The notes beneath the pieces are model-generated. The model was not told where the DNA came from and did no database searches. It was given only the letters and a program-made list of their open reading frames with translations. A DNA stretch of 64,000 bases from Rossellomorea aquimaris. GTDB lineage: Bacteria; Bacillota; Bacilli; Bacillales; Bacillaceae_B. The position numbers and the translations under genes are program-made. Positions 54,712-64,000 of the stretch are shown in pieces. Positions within the stretch are counted from its first letter, which is position 1. Each line of letters opens with the position of its first letter. The stretch lies in assembly GCF_020172085.1 (NCBI RefSeq), contig NZ_JAIVAT010000008.1, positions 310,001 through 374,000 on the forward strand, read 5' to 3'.

Positions 54712-55635
54712 CTATGACTTGCGTTGTAGGCGTTGTCTTAGATCAAACCCTAAGTCAATTATACCTAAAATTCGCACGAGATAAAGAAGAGGAATCGAAA
54801 TGATTGTCAATAATACCAAAATCCCTTTGGACCACCCTTTGACATGGGCAAAGAAATAGAGGAATGACAGCCCTTGAACCGCCATTAATGTCTGAAGAAC
54901 ATACAAGACATTGATCAGTGCAGTATAAGCATACGTTCCTTTCTCCGGTTGCAGGATCATGGAAAGCACCAGGGTAAGTAAATAATACCAAAGAATGCTC
55001 TTGGGAAGCTTCCAATCCCTGAATGGTTTGAATACCGGAACCTCTCTTCCCAGACGCTTCATTATCGGAAAGTTGATCACAATAAATAGCAATGCCAGAA
55101 CGACGGAGATGCCAACGAACAACGTGGGAATTAACGTTTGAACAAGATCAATCGAACGTTCCAGACTATCGATCAGCTTCTTATCCGGTTCCTGACCAAG
55201 CGTCTCAAAGATAGAAGAATATGCAGCCTTTGATTCCTTTAGGCTATCTTCAATCATATTAACGCCAAAAAATTGAATTGAAACGACGAATCCAATCACA
55301 ATATTCAATACCAGTGTAAGACTCGCAGCAAAAAAGAGTCTCATTTTACCCACTTTAGCCTTCACACACCAACCAATGACCACTCCGGTCGTAGCGACCA
55401 TAAAGGCAACCGGCAGTGCGACCAAGCCACCGAACAGAAATGAGAGTCCAAGTGATCCAATCAATACGTAGATGGAGTTCCATAACGAGTATTTGGAACT
55501 GAATAAAATAAGGGGAAGGGGCAGCACAAAAAATGCTAGGGTCCCAATGAACGGAACATATAAACTCAATAACATTAACACAGTAAAGATGGCGAGCATA
55601 AGCGCACCTTCAGTCAACACACGGGGATTCCTCAC
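54712..55635 (-). CDS. yybS: YybS (DUF2232) membrane protein
   Basis: This 307-residue protein has about eight membrane helices and the DUF2232/YybS layout, with a LTEGALMLAIFTVLMLLSLY start and a long loop (about 125-160). Function is unknown; it is consistently encoded before gdpP. The distant likeness to ECF-type substrate-binding components is family knowledge, not seen here. The gap to gdpP is about 26 bases, so co-transcription is likely. Confidence 0.92.
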   Translation of the reverse strand: MRNPRVLTEGALMLAIFTVLMLLSLYVPFIGTLAFFVLPLPLILFSSKYSLWNSIYVLIGSLGLSFLFGGLVALPVAFMVATTGVVIGWCVKAKVGKMRLFFAASLTLVLNIVIGFVVSIQFFGVNMIEDSLKESKAAYSSIFETLGQEPDKKLIDSLERSIDLVQTLIPTLFVGISVVLALLFIVINFPIMKRLGREVPVFKPFRDWKLPKSILWYYLLTLVLSMILQPEKGTYAYTALINVLYVLQTLMAVQGLSFLYFFAHVKGWSKGILVLLTIISIPLLYLVRILGIIDLGFDLRQRLQRKS

Positions 55636-55834
55636 TCAAAACGCTCCTTACGATAAAATAAACAACATACAATAGCACTATCATATCAATTTTAGAGATA
55701 GATTTCATCTTATGGGGGCTTGGAATACGTAACAAGACTAGATGATTCAAGTTTGAATGAAACTTTCGACAAACTTCTGTCACTTCCCATTAAACTTATC
55801 CCAAAGTATGAAACCACCACATCATGACAAAAAA
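55636..55834. other. Gene-free stretch upstream of yybS
   Basis: About 200 bases holding the promoter of the yybS-gdpP-rplI operon on the minus strand. Nothing else is recognised. Confidence 0.5.
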
Positions 55835-55849
55835 AGAGGGAAACCCTCT
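55835..55849 (-). terminator. Terminator after the chemoreceptor gene
   Basis: A short stem (AGAGGG/CCCTCT, 3-base loop) followed by TTTTTTTG on the minus strand, about 105 bases past the stop. Confidence 0.75.
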
Positions 55850-55955
55850 CAACATGCAACATTTCTTCATCTACTCTAGTATGCACTCACTCTAAAAAGG
55901 TGTATACGTAGTAGATAAAGAATGGCTATGTGTCAGGGCCACCCTCTAACGCAGA

Positions 55956-58010
55956 TTATGAAATTTTAAACCGTTCAATCGATGCTTGAAGCTCCTGGCT
56001 TAAGTCCGTCAGACGCTCAGCCGCTTCTGTAACGGATTGGACAGCCCTTACCTGTTCTTCTGTCGAAGCACTCATTTCCTCGCAGGAAGCCGCTGTTTGT
56101 TCAGCTGTAGCCGCCATCATTTGGATCACGTTGACCACTTCATCCTTTTCAAGGTTGATTTGGCCCACTTCGTTGTACATATTCTCAATCTCACGCTGCA
56201 TGGTTTTCATTAATTGTGAGGTTTGATCGAACACAGTGTTCGTTTTTTGAATCACATCGTTTTGGACCTCGAATGTTTCTTTCGTCTTGACCATTTCATC
56301 CACCGCTTGGTGAGACCCTTGCTGGATTTCAACAATTGTACGTTTTACCTCTTCGGTTGCTTTAACAGATTGATCTGCAAGCTTGCGCACTTCTTCAGCC
56401 ACTACAGCGAACCCTTTGCCGTGTTCTCCGGCCCGTGCAGCTTCTATGCTGGCATTCAGAGCAAGGAGATTGGTCTGGGAAGAGATTTCCGTTATCGTGC
56501 CCATCACTGACTCAATCGTTTTTACTTTTGCTTCCAGGCTAAGGATGACATTTTCCATGGAAGAAATGTACTCACTGGAAGAATGATAGGCATTTTTTAA
56601 TTCTTTTACCTGATTCATTCCGGACTGGTTCATATCATCTGCTTGACCTGCCAGCTCAGACATGGCTTTGGACTTTTCATAAACCCCATCAATTCTTCTT
56701 CCAAGGTGCTCGGTTTGAAGATGCGCTCGATCAGAGTCGGCAGCTGACTGGGAAGCACCGCTGGCAATTTCATTCACTGCCCTTGCCATCTCTTCACTTG
56801 AGGCATTCGTCTCCTCCGACACTGCACTCAACCCTTCGGCAGATTCCCTAACATTATAAATGGAACCCTGAACGACCTTGATCGTATCTTTCATATTCAT
56901 GATCATCTTATTTAAATCCAGCGCCAATAATCCCGTTTCATCTTTCGTCTTTATGGTAGATTGAATGGATAAATCACCGGACGAAACGTTCGTGACCGTC
57001 TTTTGCAGTTCCTTAATCGGTTTTGTCATCATATTCGCTATGATGACTACCAATATCAGCATGATGACCAGTGCAATAAGCGCTGTAATCAGAAGTAGAC
57101 GTTCAATGTCTTTCGAAGATTGGATAAGATCCTCCATATTATAAGCGGATCCCACTTTCCAATTCGTCTTTGGCACCGTAGTGTATACTAATACTTTTTT
57201 ATCGCCTTCCAATTCATAACGGATCGTGTCGGAATCTTTTTCTGATTTCAGCATTTTACTGATGAAAGGGAATGTAGATAGATTCTCGCCGCGCTTGGTT
57301 GGATGGACGATGGCTGTACCGTCAAGACCGATTAAGAACGGGTAACCATTATATCCGATCTCCATCTTGGATACTCTATCGGTCAGTTTCGACAAGTTGA
57401 TATCAACACCAAGTACACCCACCACTTTGTTCTCAGAGACTATGGCCCTTGAAGCCGTAATGATGTATTCCTCCGTTGCCGTGTCTACATAGGGTTCACT
57501 CCATACAACGCCCGCCCTTGCTTCTGCAGCATTTTTATACCAATCCCTGCTGGTTGGATCAAAGTCGCTCGGTAACGAGACAGAAGGGACGATTTTTAAC
57601 TTCTTATTCGGTGAAGCAAAGTAGATGGAGGTAGCTTCTTCATATAAACTTAGATAATTGTCAAAGTCGGACTGAATATTTGCATACAGCTCCGTATCAT
57701 CTGCACCCTTTTCGGTTTGCATCTGTGCTTTGGCGTAATCCTTCAAAGAGTTGGAAATCGAATACTGATCGATACTCTTTTCGTACTGCCCGAGGAACAA
57801 CTGTACGGAATTGTTAAGCTCTCCTACAATCCCTTGAGTCTGACTGATGACTTCATCTTCCGTTTTCATTCTCGTCTGCCAGCTGGTGATGGAAATGATG
57901 GCAGCCAATGAAACCATAAATAAAATGGAAATGATGACGATAAGCTTCATTCTAATCGATGATAAGATAAATCTTTTTTTACGCTCTTTTTTGTTTTTGA
58001 TTTTCTTCAC
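55956..58010 (-). CDS. Methyl-accepting chemotaxis protein, dCache sensor
   Basis: A protein of about 684 residues: N-terminal helix (about 20-42), extracellular double-Cache domain (about 45-300; [20 protein letters not shown] and [14 protein letters not shown]), second helix (about 305-330), HAMP and a C-terminal signalling coiled coil with the hairpin [20 protein letters not shown]. The GTG at 58010 is chosen because GGGGGAA lies about 7 bases before it; an ATG at 58040 has no ribosome-binding site. The ligand is probably a small organic acid or amino acid by family. It interrupts the usual yybS-rpsR neighbourhood. Confidence 0.93.
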   Translation of the reverse strand: MKKIKNKKERKKRFILSSIRMKLIVIISILFMVSLAAIISITSWQTRMKTEDEVISQTQGIVGELNNSVQLFLGQYEKSIDQYSISNSLKDYAKAQMQTEKGADDTELYANIQSDFDNYLSLYEEATSIYFASPNKKLKIVPSVSLPSDFDPTSRDWYKNAAEARAGVVWSEPYVDTATEEYIITASRAIVSENKVVGVLGVDINLSKLTDRVSKMEIGYNGYPFLIGLDGTAIVHPTKRGENLSTFPFISKMLKSEKDSDTIRYELEGDKKVLVYTTVPKTNWKVGSAYNMEDLIQSSKDIERLLLITALIALVIMLILVVIIANMMTKPIKELQKTVTNVSSGDLSIQSTIKTKDETGLLALDLNKMIMNMKDTIKVVQGSIYNVRESAEGLSAVSEETNASSEEMARAVNEIASGASQSAADSDRAHLQTEHLGRRIDGVYEKSKAMSELAGQADDMNQSGMNQVKELKNAYHSSSEYISSMENVILSLEAKVKTIESVMGTITEISSQTNLLALNASIEAARAGEHGKGFAVVAEEVRKLADQSVKATEEVKRTIVEIQQGSHQAVDEMVKTKETFEVQNDVIQKTNTVFDQTSQLMKTMQREIENMYNEVGQINLEKDEVVNVIQMMAATAEQTAASCEEMSASTEEQVRAVQSVTEAAERLTDLSQELQASIERFKIS

Positions 58011-58122
58011 CTGATTTCCCCCTTTTCCTACAAAAAACATCTATGTACACACTTAATCATCGACATTTTTCTTCAATTCTTTATAGGTTGGAGGAAATTC
58101 GCAGGATTTAAGACATAATAAA

Positions 58123-58150
58123 AAGCAGCAGAGACAAGTCTCTGCTGCTT
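58123..58150. terminator. Terminator after rpsR
   Basis: A 13-bp perfect stem (AAGCAGCAGAGAC at 58123-58135, complement at 58138-58150) then TTTATTAT on the minus strand. Confidence 0.88.
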
Positions 58151-58162
58151 GGACCGATGATC

Positions 58163-58411
<249 letters not shown>

Positions 58412-58440
58412 CTATCTTGTTAGGTTTTGTTATCGTTCGT

Positions 58441-58953
58441 TTAGAATGGAAGATCATCATCGGAAATGTCGATCGGCTGACCGTCATTCGCGAATGGATC
58501 TTCATCTACACGTGTATAGTTGTTGTTATTGTTGTTGCGCTGTTGATTCTGATTCTGACTATACGGATTTCCTTGGTCGCGTTGACCTCCACCCGAATAG
58601 CCCGGACTTCCTCCACGATCGCCTTGGTTCGCACTACGCGGTTCTAAGAACTGAACGCTTTCTGCTACGACTTCCGTCATAAACACACGACGTCCATCCT
58701 GTCCTTCGAAATTACGAGTTTGAATACGACCGTCAACGCCAGCTAAGCTGCCTTTTTTAAGAAAGTTTGCTACATTCTCTGCAGGGCGACGCCATACAAC
58801 GCAGTTAATAAAATCTGCTTCCCGTTCTCCTGATTGATTCGTAAAACTACGATTGACAGCCAGTGTGAACGAAGCAACAGCCACTCCACTTGGAGTATAT
58901 TTTAATTCAGGGTCTTTGGTTAAACGCCCTACTAATACAACTCGGTTCATCAT
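58441..58953 (-). CDS. ssb: Single-stranded DNA-binding protein SsbA
   Basis: A protein of about 170 residues with an OB-fold (about 1-108: [40 protein letters not shown]), a Gly/Gln/Asn-rich flexible linker and the acidic partner-binding tip DISDDDLPF. The ATG at 58953 (or 58950) is chosen behind GGAAGGGG; the TTG at 58962 lies too close to it. It protects single-stranded DNA and recruits replication proteins. The linker contains a run of six Asn, typical for the group. Confidence 0.98.
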   Translation of the reverse strand: MMNRVVLVGRLTKDPELKYTPSGVAVASFTLAVNRSFTNQSGEREADFINCVVWRRPAENVANFLKKGSLAGVDGRIQTRNFEGQDGRRVFMTEVVAESVQFLEPRSANQGDRGGSPGYSGGGQRDQGNPYSQNQNQQRNNNNNNYTRVDEDPFANDGQPIDISDDDLPF

Positions 58954-58981
58954 CAGAATCAACCCCTTCCTTCTAGTTTAC

Positions 58982-58997
58982 TGTTTCACGTGAAACA
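58982..58997. promoter_or_regulatory. parS site between ssb and rpsF
   Basis: TGTTTCACGTGAAACA, a perfect 16-bp parS match, lies in the 78-base gap between rpsF and ssb in the operon leader of ssb. It should be bound by ParB (Spo0J). Confidence 0.95.
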
Positions 58998-59031
58998 GCT
59001 GTAGAAGTGTATATCTTAAAAAACGTTCGGA

Positions 59032-59319
59032 TTATTCTTCTTCTTTAACAACGATATGACGGATAATATCATCGCTGATTTTAGCTAAACGATCGAATTC
59101 GTTAACTGCATCAGAAGTAGCGTTCATCTTAACTAGTTGATAGAAACCATCGCGAAAATCGTTGATTTCATACGCTAAACGACGTTTACCCCAATCTTTT
59201 GACTCGATGATTTCCGCACCGTTAGTTGATAGAACGTTATCGAAACGCTCAACTACTGCCTTCTTTGACTCATCGTCAATGTTTGGGCGGACAATGTACA
59301 TAACTTCGTACTTTCTCAT
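59032..59319 (-). CDS. rpsF: Ribosomal protein S6
   Basis: The start is the ATG at 59319 (95 residues, the B. subtilis S6 length) behind a perfect GAGGAGGTGA; a longer frame to 59394 covers the leader. The protein reads [40 protein letters not shown], and ends [14 protein letters not shown]6 binds 16S rRNA with S18. It leads the rpsF-ssb-rpsR operon, and its leader may fold into the S6:S18-binding autoregulatory RNA. Confidence 0.98.
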   Translation of the reverse strand: MRKYEVMYIVRPNIDDESKKAVVERFDNVLSTNGAEIIESKDWGKRRLAYEINDFRDGFYQLVKMNATSDAVNEFDRLAKISDDIIRHIVVKEEE

Positions 59320-59345
59320 CTGAATGTCACCTCCTCGTGGTCTAT

Positions 59346-59376
59346 GCGGTCCTTTCTTTACGAAAGAACAAGGAGC
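59346..59376 (-). promoter_or_regulatory. Candidate S6:S18-binding rpsF leader hairpin
   Basis: On the minus strand the leader folds as GC-TCC...GGA-CC-GC with an apical TTCTTT/AAAGAA stem, placing a bulged CCG on the 3' side, as in known rpsF leader RNAs. It lies 27 bases before the ATG. The fold was made by eye. Confidence 0.5.
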
Positions 59377-59441
59377 AATGCGTTCATTACTCACGAAATA
59401 AAATTATAGCATAGGATATCTATTATTGCAATAAGACGTAA

Positions 59442-59474
59442 AAAAAAGACTAGAATCTGATTCTAGTCTTTTTT
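59442..59474. terminator. Terminator between element C and rpsF
   Basis: A 15-bp perfect stem (AAAAAAGACTAGAAT at 59442-59456, complement at 59460-59474) with U-runs both ways; it isolates rpsF from ychF transcription. Confidence 0.9.
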
Positions 59475-59512
59475 AGAGTAAACTTTGCTGCTTATAACAA
59501 AGCGAGTGCTGG

Positions 59513-59636
59513 TTGATTTCCACTCCAGGTGCTCGCTTTCCGCGGGGCGTGAGTTGAGCCTCCTCGGGCTTTGCCCTGCGGGGTCTCAACTTTCCCGCAT
59601 TTCCCGCAGGAGTCGAGCACCTTCCGTTCCAATCAA
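59513..59636. repeat. Palindromic intergenic element C (124 bp)
   Basis: Inverted copy of element B (48691-48814), same length, about 6 differences, with the same TTGATT/AATCAA ends. It lies between ychF and the terminator upstream of rpsF, about 145 bases past the ychF stop. Confidence 0.9.
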
Positions 59637-59780
59637 CTGATAAGTGTGAGAGGAGTACCGTTTAAACTCTCATCTATTCTCGTTATTACTCATCTACAGC
59701 CCAACCATCCACTTTCAGCAGTCAACACTATTTTATCTACACTAAAATAGTGACATTACAAAAGGAAGTTTTAGATAAAC

Positions 59781-60881
59781 TTACACATTAAAACGGAAGT
59801 GAATGATATCTCCGTCTTTGACGAGATATTCTTTACCTTCGAGACGAACTTTACCTGCTTCACGGGCTGCACCCATTGTTCCGGCTGCTACCAGGTCTTC
59901 GTAAGATACCGTTTCTGCACGGATGAATCCGCGTTCGAAGTCGGTGTGGATGACTCCTGCGCATTGAGGAGCTTTCATTCCTTCACGGAACGTCCAGGCG
60001 CGAACCTCTTGGACACCTGCTGTGAAGTAAGTAGCAAGTCCTAACAGTGAGTAAGTAGCGCGGATCAGCTGATCCAGACCAGATTCTTCAATTCCTAATT
60101 CCTGCAGGAACATCGCTTTTTCTTCATCATCAAGCTCGGCGATCTCAGATTCAATTTTGGCACAGACGACGATCACTTCAGCGTTGTCTTCTTTTGCAAA
60201 TTCGCGTACTTTCTGAACATATTCGTTGTCAGAAGGATCCGCGATTTCGTCTTCACTTACGTTCGCCACATATAATACAGGCTTGGAAGTCAGAAGGTGA
60301 AGCTGTTTCACAAGCTTCATCTGTTCATCGGAGAACTCCACTGTACGGGCAGGCTGCTCGGCTTCCAACGCTTCTTTGATTTTCACAAGGATATCATATT
60401 CAAATACAGCTTCCTTGTCTTTTTGCTTCGCCATTTTCTGGACTCTGGCGATGCGCTTATCAACAGTCTCAAGATCAGCCAGGATCAATTCCAGATTGAT
60501 GACTTCGATATCAGCAATCGGATCAACTTTACCGGACACGTGTGTGATGTTGTCATCCGCGAAACAACGGACAACCTGACAGATTGCATCCACTTGACGG
60601 ATATGGGATAGGAATTTATTCCCTAGTCCTTCTCCTTTACTTGCACCTTTTACAATACCGGCAATATCGGTGAATTCAAAAGCCGTCGGTACGGTCTTCT
60701 TCGGATCTACTAGCTCTGTTAGTTTATCTAAACGGTGATCGGGAACCTCTACGATTCCTACGTTTGGATCAATGGTACAGAAAGGGTAGTTGGCAGATTC
60801 CGCACCTGCTTTTGTAATTGCGTTAAATAGAGTGGACTTTCCTACGTTAGGTAGTCCAACAATACCAGCTGTTAATGCCAT
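59781..60881 (-). CDS. ychF: GTPase/ATPase YchF (OLA1 family)
   Basis: This 366-residue P-loop protein starts MALTAGIVGLPNVGKSTLFN (G1), with G3 DIAGIVKGASKGEG. The G4 position reads NVSE (LYVANVSEDE), the family change that favours ATP over GTP, and the C-terminal TGS domain includes RAWTFREGMKAPQCAGVIHT. YchF acts on ribosomes and in stress control. The ATG at 60881 gives the B. subtilis YyaF length and follows GAGGAGTGA, so the longer frame is rejected. Confidence 0.97.
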   Translation of the reverse strand: MALTAGIVGLPNVGKSTLFNAITKAGAESANYPFCTIDPNVGIVEVPDHRLDKLTELVDPKKTVPTAFEFTDIAGIVKGASKGEGLGNKFLSHIRQVDAICQVVRCFADDNITHVSGKVDPIADIEVINLELILADLETVDKRIARVQKMAKQKDKEAVFEYDILVKIKEALEAEQPARTVEFSDEQMKLVKQLHLLTSKPVLYVANVSEDEIADPSDNEYVQKVREFAKEDNAEVIVVCAKIESEIAELDDEEKAMFLQELGIEESGLDQLIRATYSLLGLATYFTAGVQEVRAWTFREGMKAPQCAGVIHTDFERGFIRAETVSYEDLVAAGTMGAAREAGKVRLEGKEYLVKDGDIIHFRFNV

Positions 60882-61131
60882 TTTGGTCACTCCTCATCAT
60901 TATTCTTATCTATTAAAAATCCTGTAAGATCAAAAAACATATAAACGGTCGAACCTTTCACAATTATAGAGATAATAGAGACAAAAGACAAGTGAAGCTT
61001 CAGGGGCAAGACAGGAAATACGGCACAAAAAAAGCACTCAATCATTTGAAAACGACTGAATGCTCTCAGAAGACGCTATTTCCACCGGAAGATGGGTTAG
61101 GCCAAAAGAATTATGGGTAAAAAAGAAATAC

Positions 61132-61332
61132 TTATTCTTCTTCACCGCTAGAAATGACTTTTTTCATTTTTTTCGCAAAATCTTTTCTGGGGATCATGAC
61201 ACTGTGCCCGCACCCTACACATTTGATGCGAATATCCATCCCCATACGGATCACTTTCCAGCGGTTTGTACCACATGGATGAGGCTTTTTCATTTCGACA
61301 ATATCATTTAAAGAGAATGTCTTTGGCTCCAC
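61132..61332 (-). CDS. yyzM: DUF951 small zinc-ribbon-like protein (YyzM)
   Basis: This 66-residue protein begins at a GTG (61332) with GAGGAGGAA before it. It reads NDIVEMKKPHPCGTNRWKVI then MDIRIKCVGCGHSVMIPR; Cys in PHPCG and CVGC make a three-cysteine metal-site candidate. DUF951 proteins are conserved in Firmicutes next to ychF and an MscS gene; their function is unknown. It follows the MscS gene by 13 bases and is probably co-transcribed. Confidence 0.93.
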   Translation of the reverse strand: MEPKTFSLNDIVEMKKPHPCGTNRWKVIRMGMDIRIKCVGCGHSVMIPRKDFAKKMKKVISSGEEE

Positions 61333-61345
61333 TACCTATTCCTCC

Positions 61346-62275
61346 TCATTCGCTTTCAAGTCTTCTTTGTTTCTCTTCCTGGGGATGAATCTCTTCTTCA
61401 TCCTTGCGTGAATACATCACCATACGAGGGAATGGAATCTCAATACCATGAGCATCCAGGCAAAGTTTCACTTCTTTCCTGATCATCCTCGCCATATACC
61501 AATGTCTCATCGGAACCGTTTCAGCGACGATCCGGATGACGACATCGGATGCTCCAAGGGTCTGAACCCCCAACAGCTCAGGTGGATTCACTAGATCTTC
61601 ATATTTTTGCGGCAGGGAAAGGAGAAGCTCCTCCATTACTTTTTCTGCTTCTTCAATATTCTCCTCATAGGCAATACTGACATCTACGACAGCAATACTG
61701 TTATGGACGGAGAAATTGGTTACTTCCGTAATGTTCCCATTAGGGAAGATATGAAGTTCCCCTGTCCAACTTTTGATCTTTGTCGTACGAAGACCGATTT
61801 CTTCTACATTTCCCTCTGCAGAACCAATGCGAACATAGTCGCCGACTGAAAATTGATCTTCGAAAATAATAAAGAAGCCGGTGATGATATCACGGACCAG
61901 GTTCTGCGCTCCAAAACCGACGGCTAGACCGACAATCCCTGCACCGGCGATAAGCCCTTTCACATCAATGTCCAGAGTCGACAAAATCGTCATCAGACTG
62001 ATGAAGTAAATCACATAGGTCAATACATTTTCTAAGAGCTTTGATAAGGTTGCTTCCCGTCTCTCAGTAAATTTCAAAGGGGAGCGGGAACGCACCTTGA
62101 ATACATTCCGGATTGCTGACCGTCCCACTCTTAACGCAAGATAGGTAATTACCATAATAGCAATAATCTTCAAAGCACCTGTTCCCAAGGCCATCCACAT
62201 TTCATTATCTATCAGTTTCTCAGCAGTTTTATCAATTGTATCATCTATCTTAGCTTTCGTATCTTTCGCACTCAT
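61346..62275 (-). CDS. MscS-family mechanosensitive channel (YkuT-like)
   Basis: This 309-residue protein has three membrane helices (about 26-50, 82-102, 108-135) and the MscS domain: TM3 GLIAGAGIVGLAVGFGAQNL, the FEDQFSVGDYVRIG beta domain, LRTTKIKSWTGELHIFPNGN and a C-terminal alpha/beta part. The glycine/alanine-rich TM3 lines the pore that opens under membrane tension to release solutes on osmotic downshock. The ATG follows GGAGG by 8 bases. The charged tail (about 285-309) is short. Confidence 0.95.
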   Translation of the reverse strand: MSAKDTKAKIDDTIDKTAEKLIDNEMWMALGTGALKIIAIMVITYLALRVGRSAIRNVFKVRSRSPLKFTERREATLSKLLENVLTYVIYFISLMTILSTLDIDVKGLIAGAGIVGLAVGFGAQNLVRDIITGFFIIFEDQFSVGDYVRIGSAEGNVEEIGLRTTKIKSWTGELHIFPNGNITEVTNFSVHNSIAVVDVSIAYEENIEEAEKVMEELLLSLPQKYEDLVNPPELLGVQTLGASDVVIRIVAETVPMRHWYMARMIRKEVKLCLDAHGIEIPFPRMVMYSRKDEEEIHPQEEKQRRLESE

Positions 62276-62528
62276 TTACCGAACCTCCACTTATCATTCA
62301 ATAAGAAGTATTCCTTATTTTATCAACTTTCCCTCTCCTTGTGTAGATATAACCTCATAATAGATAGTTTGTAGGGAAATTTTTATTTTCTGAAAAATCG
62401 GACCATCTTATGTATGAAAAAAAGAAATCGTCCGTATACTGATAGTACTATAAAATCCGACTGTGATTTAAGGGGCCGGCGACACAACGTCATCCATCCT
62501 CTATAACACATCCAAAGGAGTGGAAGCG

Positions 62529-63149
62529 ATGAATCTGAAAAAAGGATTATTTGAACGAGGATCTGAACCTTATAGAGTCCTTCATCAGGAAGAGCGCGCG
62601 GCACAGGATCTTTCCGTTCAATTGTCGTCGATGCTTCCCACTTATTATCGTACAAGGCCCATCGTGTTTGTCTGTATCGGCACTGACCGCTCGACAGGGG
62701 ATTCATTAGGTCCATTGGTCGGTACATTGGTAGAAGAACGGGGTATTAAGCCGTTCCATGTATACGGGACATTGGATGATCCGATACACGCCGTGAACCT
62801 AGAAGAGAAGCTCAAGGAAATTGCAGCTGAACATACCAATCCCTTTATCATTGGAGTAGATGCCTGTCTCGGACGTTTAAAGAGTGTAGGGGCCATTCAG
62901 TTGAGCGAGGGTCCTTTGAAACCGGGTGCCGGAGTCAATAAAGAATTACCCGAGGTCGGCGAGATTCATCTGACCGGGATTGTGAACGTCAGCGGATTCA
63001 TGGAATTCTTTGTTCTACAAAATACGCGTTTGAATCTTGTTATGAAAATGGCCAAGACGATCGCTGAAGCAATTGTGCTCGCAGGTGATTCAGTGGAACG
63101 GAGAAATGCCGTAAGCATTGAAAAATGGCGGGGAGAACTACAGAAATAA
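62529..63149 (+). CDS. yyaC: YyaC, GPR-like putative spore protease
   Basis: A protein of about 206 residues of the YyaC/DUF1256 family, related to the spore protease GPR: FVCIGTDRSTGDSLGPLVGT near the start, IIGVDACLGRLKSVGAIQLS with the conserved Asp and PGAGVNKELPEVGEIHLTGI. It is linked to sporulation, so the organism probably forms spores. The ATG at 62529 has AAAGGAG 8 bases before it; the GTG at 62520 overlaps that site. It is divergent from the MscS gene. Confidence 0.93.
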   Translation: MNLKKGLFERGSEPYRVLHQEERAAQDLSVQLSSMLPTYYRTRPIVFVCIGTDRSTGDSLGPLVGTLVEERGIKPFHVYGTLDDPIHAVNLEEKLKEIAAEHTNPFIIGVDACLGRLKSVGAIQLSEGPLKPGAGVNKELPEVGEIHLTGIVNVSGFMEFFVLQNTRLNLVMKMAKTIAEAIVLAGDSVERRNAVSIEKWRGELQK

Positions 63150-63151
63150 AG

Positions 63152-63182
63152 AAAGGAGATGACGCATTTCGTCATCTCCTTT
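63152..63182. terminator. Bidirectional terminator between yyaC and the DUF554 gene
   Basis: A 13-bp perfect stem (AAAGGAGATGACG at 63152-63164, complement at 63170-63182) between convergent genes. Confidence 0.9.
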
Positions 63183-63187
63183 TATGA

Positions 63188-63901
63188 TTACATATACAAC
63201 TGATAAGCGTGTATAATTCCGACCACCATTCCCACTACGATGATGCCAGGAAGTAAATTGGCGACTCTTATTTTTGCTACTCCGAGGAGATTGAGTCCAA
63301 TCGCAAAAATCATGATGCCACCCGTTGATGTCATTTCGACAATGTAGGCATCCATTAGTTCCTGTGGCACCCACTGATGAATTTGCGTAGCAAATAGGGC
63401 AATAAATCCCTGATAAAGAACGACGGGGATAGCCGAGAACATGACACCGATCCCCAGTGTCGTCGTTAAAATCAGAGAAGTGAATCCATCAATGATCGAC
63501 TTCGTCAAAAGAACATCATGATCTCCCCTGATACCACTGTCCAACGCACCGATCACGGCCATTGCCCCGATGACAAAAATCAATGTGGCCGTTACAAAAC
63601 CTTGAGAAATGGATGTTTCTTTCTTGCTGCCAAGCTTCTTCTCCAACCAGTTCCCTAAAGCATTAAGCCTGTCCTCAAGCTTCATCCATTCTCCCCAGGC
63701 AGCTCCAAGTGCAAGACTGATGATGACAATGAGAAAGTTTTCACTTTTCAGCCCCATCTGTAAGCCAAGAACGATCACGGCAAGTCCAATCGCTTTCATG
63801 ACGGTTCCCTTCATATCTTCGGGTATGCGGTGCAGGATCTTCCCTAATAGGGTTCCGATGATAATACACACTCCATTTACTAGCGTTCCTAAAAGTACCA
63901 T
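63188..63901 (-). CDS. DUF554 (YdfK/YqgA-like) membrane protein
   Basis: This 237-residue protein has about seven helices and the DUF554 signature: MVLLGTLVNGVCIIIGTLLG, FVIGAMAVIGALDSGIRGDH and the C-terminal STGGIMIFAIGLNLLGVAKI followed by RVANLLPGI. It resembles a small transporter, but the function is not known. The 99 bases upstream, to the window end, should hold its promoter; the next gene is outside. Confidence 0.92.
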   Translation of the reverse strand: MVLLGTLVNGVCIIIGTLLGKILHRIPEDMKGTVMKAIGLAVIVLGLQMGLKSENFLIVIISLALGAAWGEWMKLEDRLNALGNWLEKKLGSKKETSISQGFVTATLIFVIGAMAVIGALDSGIRGDHDVLLTKSIIDGFTSLILTTTLGIGVMFSAIPVVLYQGFIALFATQIHQWVPQELMDAYIVEMTSTGGIMIFAIGLNLLGVAKIRVANLLPGIIVVGMVVGIIHAYQLYM

Positions 63902-64000
63902 GACGTTTCCCCTTATGATTATTTCCCGAAGAATAGTGTGTTCTATGTACGATATGGAAGAGGACTGGCTTTGACGGCATCGTATCTACCATCTAAGTCA

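Noticed and set aside
59320-59394. N-terminal extension of S6
   Set aside because: The frame stays open, but S6 is 95 residues elsewhere and a perfect GAGGAGGTGA precedes the ATG at 59319.

Overview
The window is a low-GC Firmicute chromosome from the family Bacillaceae (Bacillus sensu lato). The right half follows the Bacillus subtilis gene order just left of the replication origin: rlmH, a CxxH/CxxC protein, htrC, walJ-I-H-K-R, a Lys-Glu-Asp-Phe tRNA cluster, purA, dnaC, rplI, gdpP, yybS, rpsR, ssb, rpsF, ychF, yyzM, an MscS channel and yyaC. Two perfect 16-bp parS sites and a cluster of DnaA boxes support an origin-proximal position. oriC itself, dnaA and parB are not in the window.

Layout: 1-650 holds the 3' end of an AraC-type regulator and a VOC-fold protein. 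699-10560 (minus) is a complete type VIIb secretion locus in the order esxA, esaB, essB, essC, esaA, essA, with a hairpin after esxA. 11077-12395 holds a lipoprotein and two gene remnants: a truncated response regulator and a broken copy of a membrane protein. 12441-16527 (minus) is an LXG effector module: a YwqH-like and a YwqI-like helper, an LXG protein with a glycine-rich hydrophobic tail, a polytopic membrane protein that is the likely immunity protein, and two unrecognised accessory proteins. 16795-31111 is a metabolic and membrane stretch: the YdbS/YdbT PH-domain pair, a coiled-coil protein plus ammonium transporter under a TnrA/GlnR-type box, an L,D-transpeptidase, two MFS transporters, a PadR/HAAS pair, a YiaAB protein, a tRNA-dihydrouridine synthase, an alcohol dehydrogenase, a Crp-type regulator and a sulfotransferase.

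31409-41006 carries rlmH, htrC, the walRKHIJ cell-wall control operon and a LysM/G5/M23 endopeptidase. After the tRNAs and a NERD-domain protein comes a four-gene operon (43297-45738) of a DUF350 membrane protein, a glutathionylspermidine-synthase-like ATP-grasp enzyme, a small lipoprotein ending in GGFGG and an unknown soluble protein. It is divergent from a YugO-like potassium channel. This resembles the enterobacterial YjfL/YjfM/YjfC and YgiB/YgiC sets and is the best candidate here for a poorly described system. purA, an ABC exporter and the replication/translation block finish the window.

The most unusual non-coding structures are two intergenic arrays (25072-25162 and 43079-43191). Each repeats a short core (TTGCGTC or ATTATCGAS) every 20 or 21 bases in strict alternation, about two helical turns per unit. 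Each lies downstream of a hairpin terminator and upstream of a minus-strand gene. There are also palindromic roughly 115-125 bp elements; two inverted copies differ at about 6 of 124 positions.
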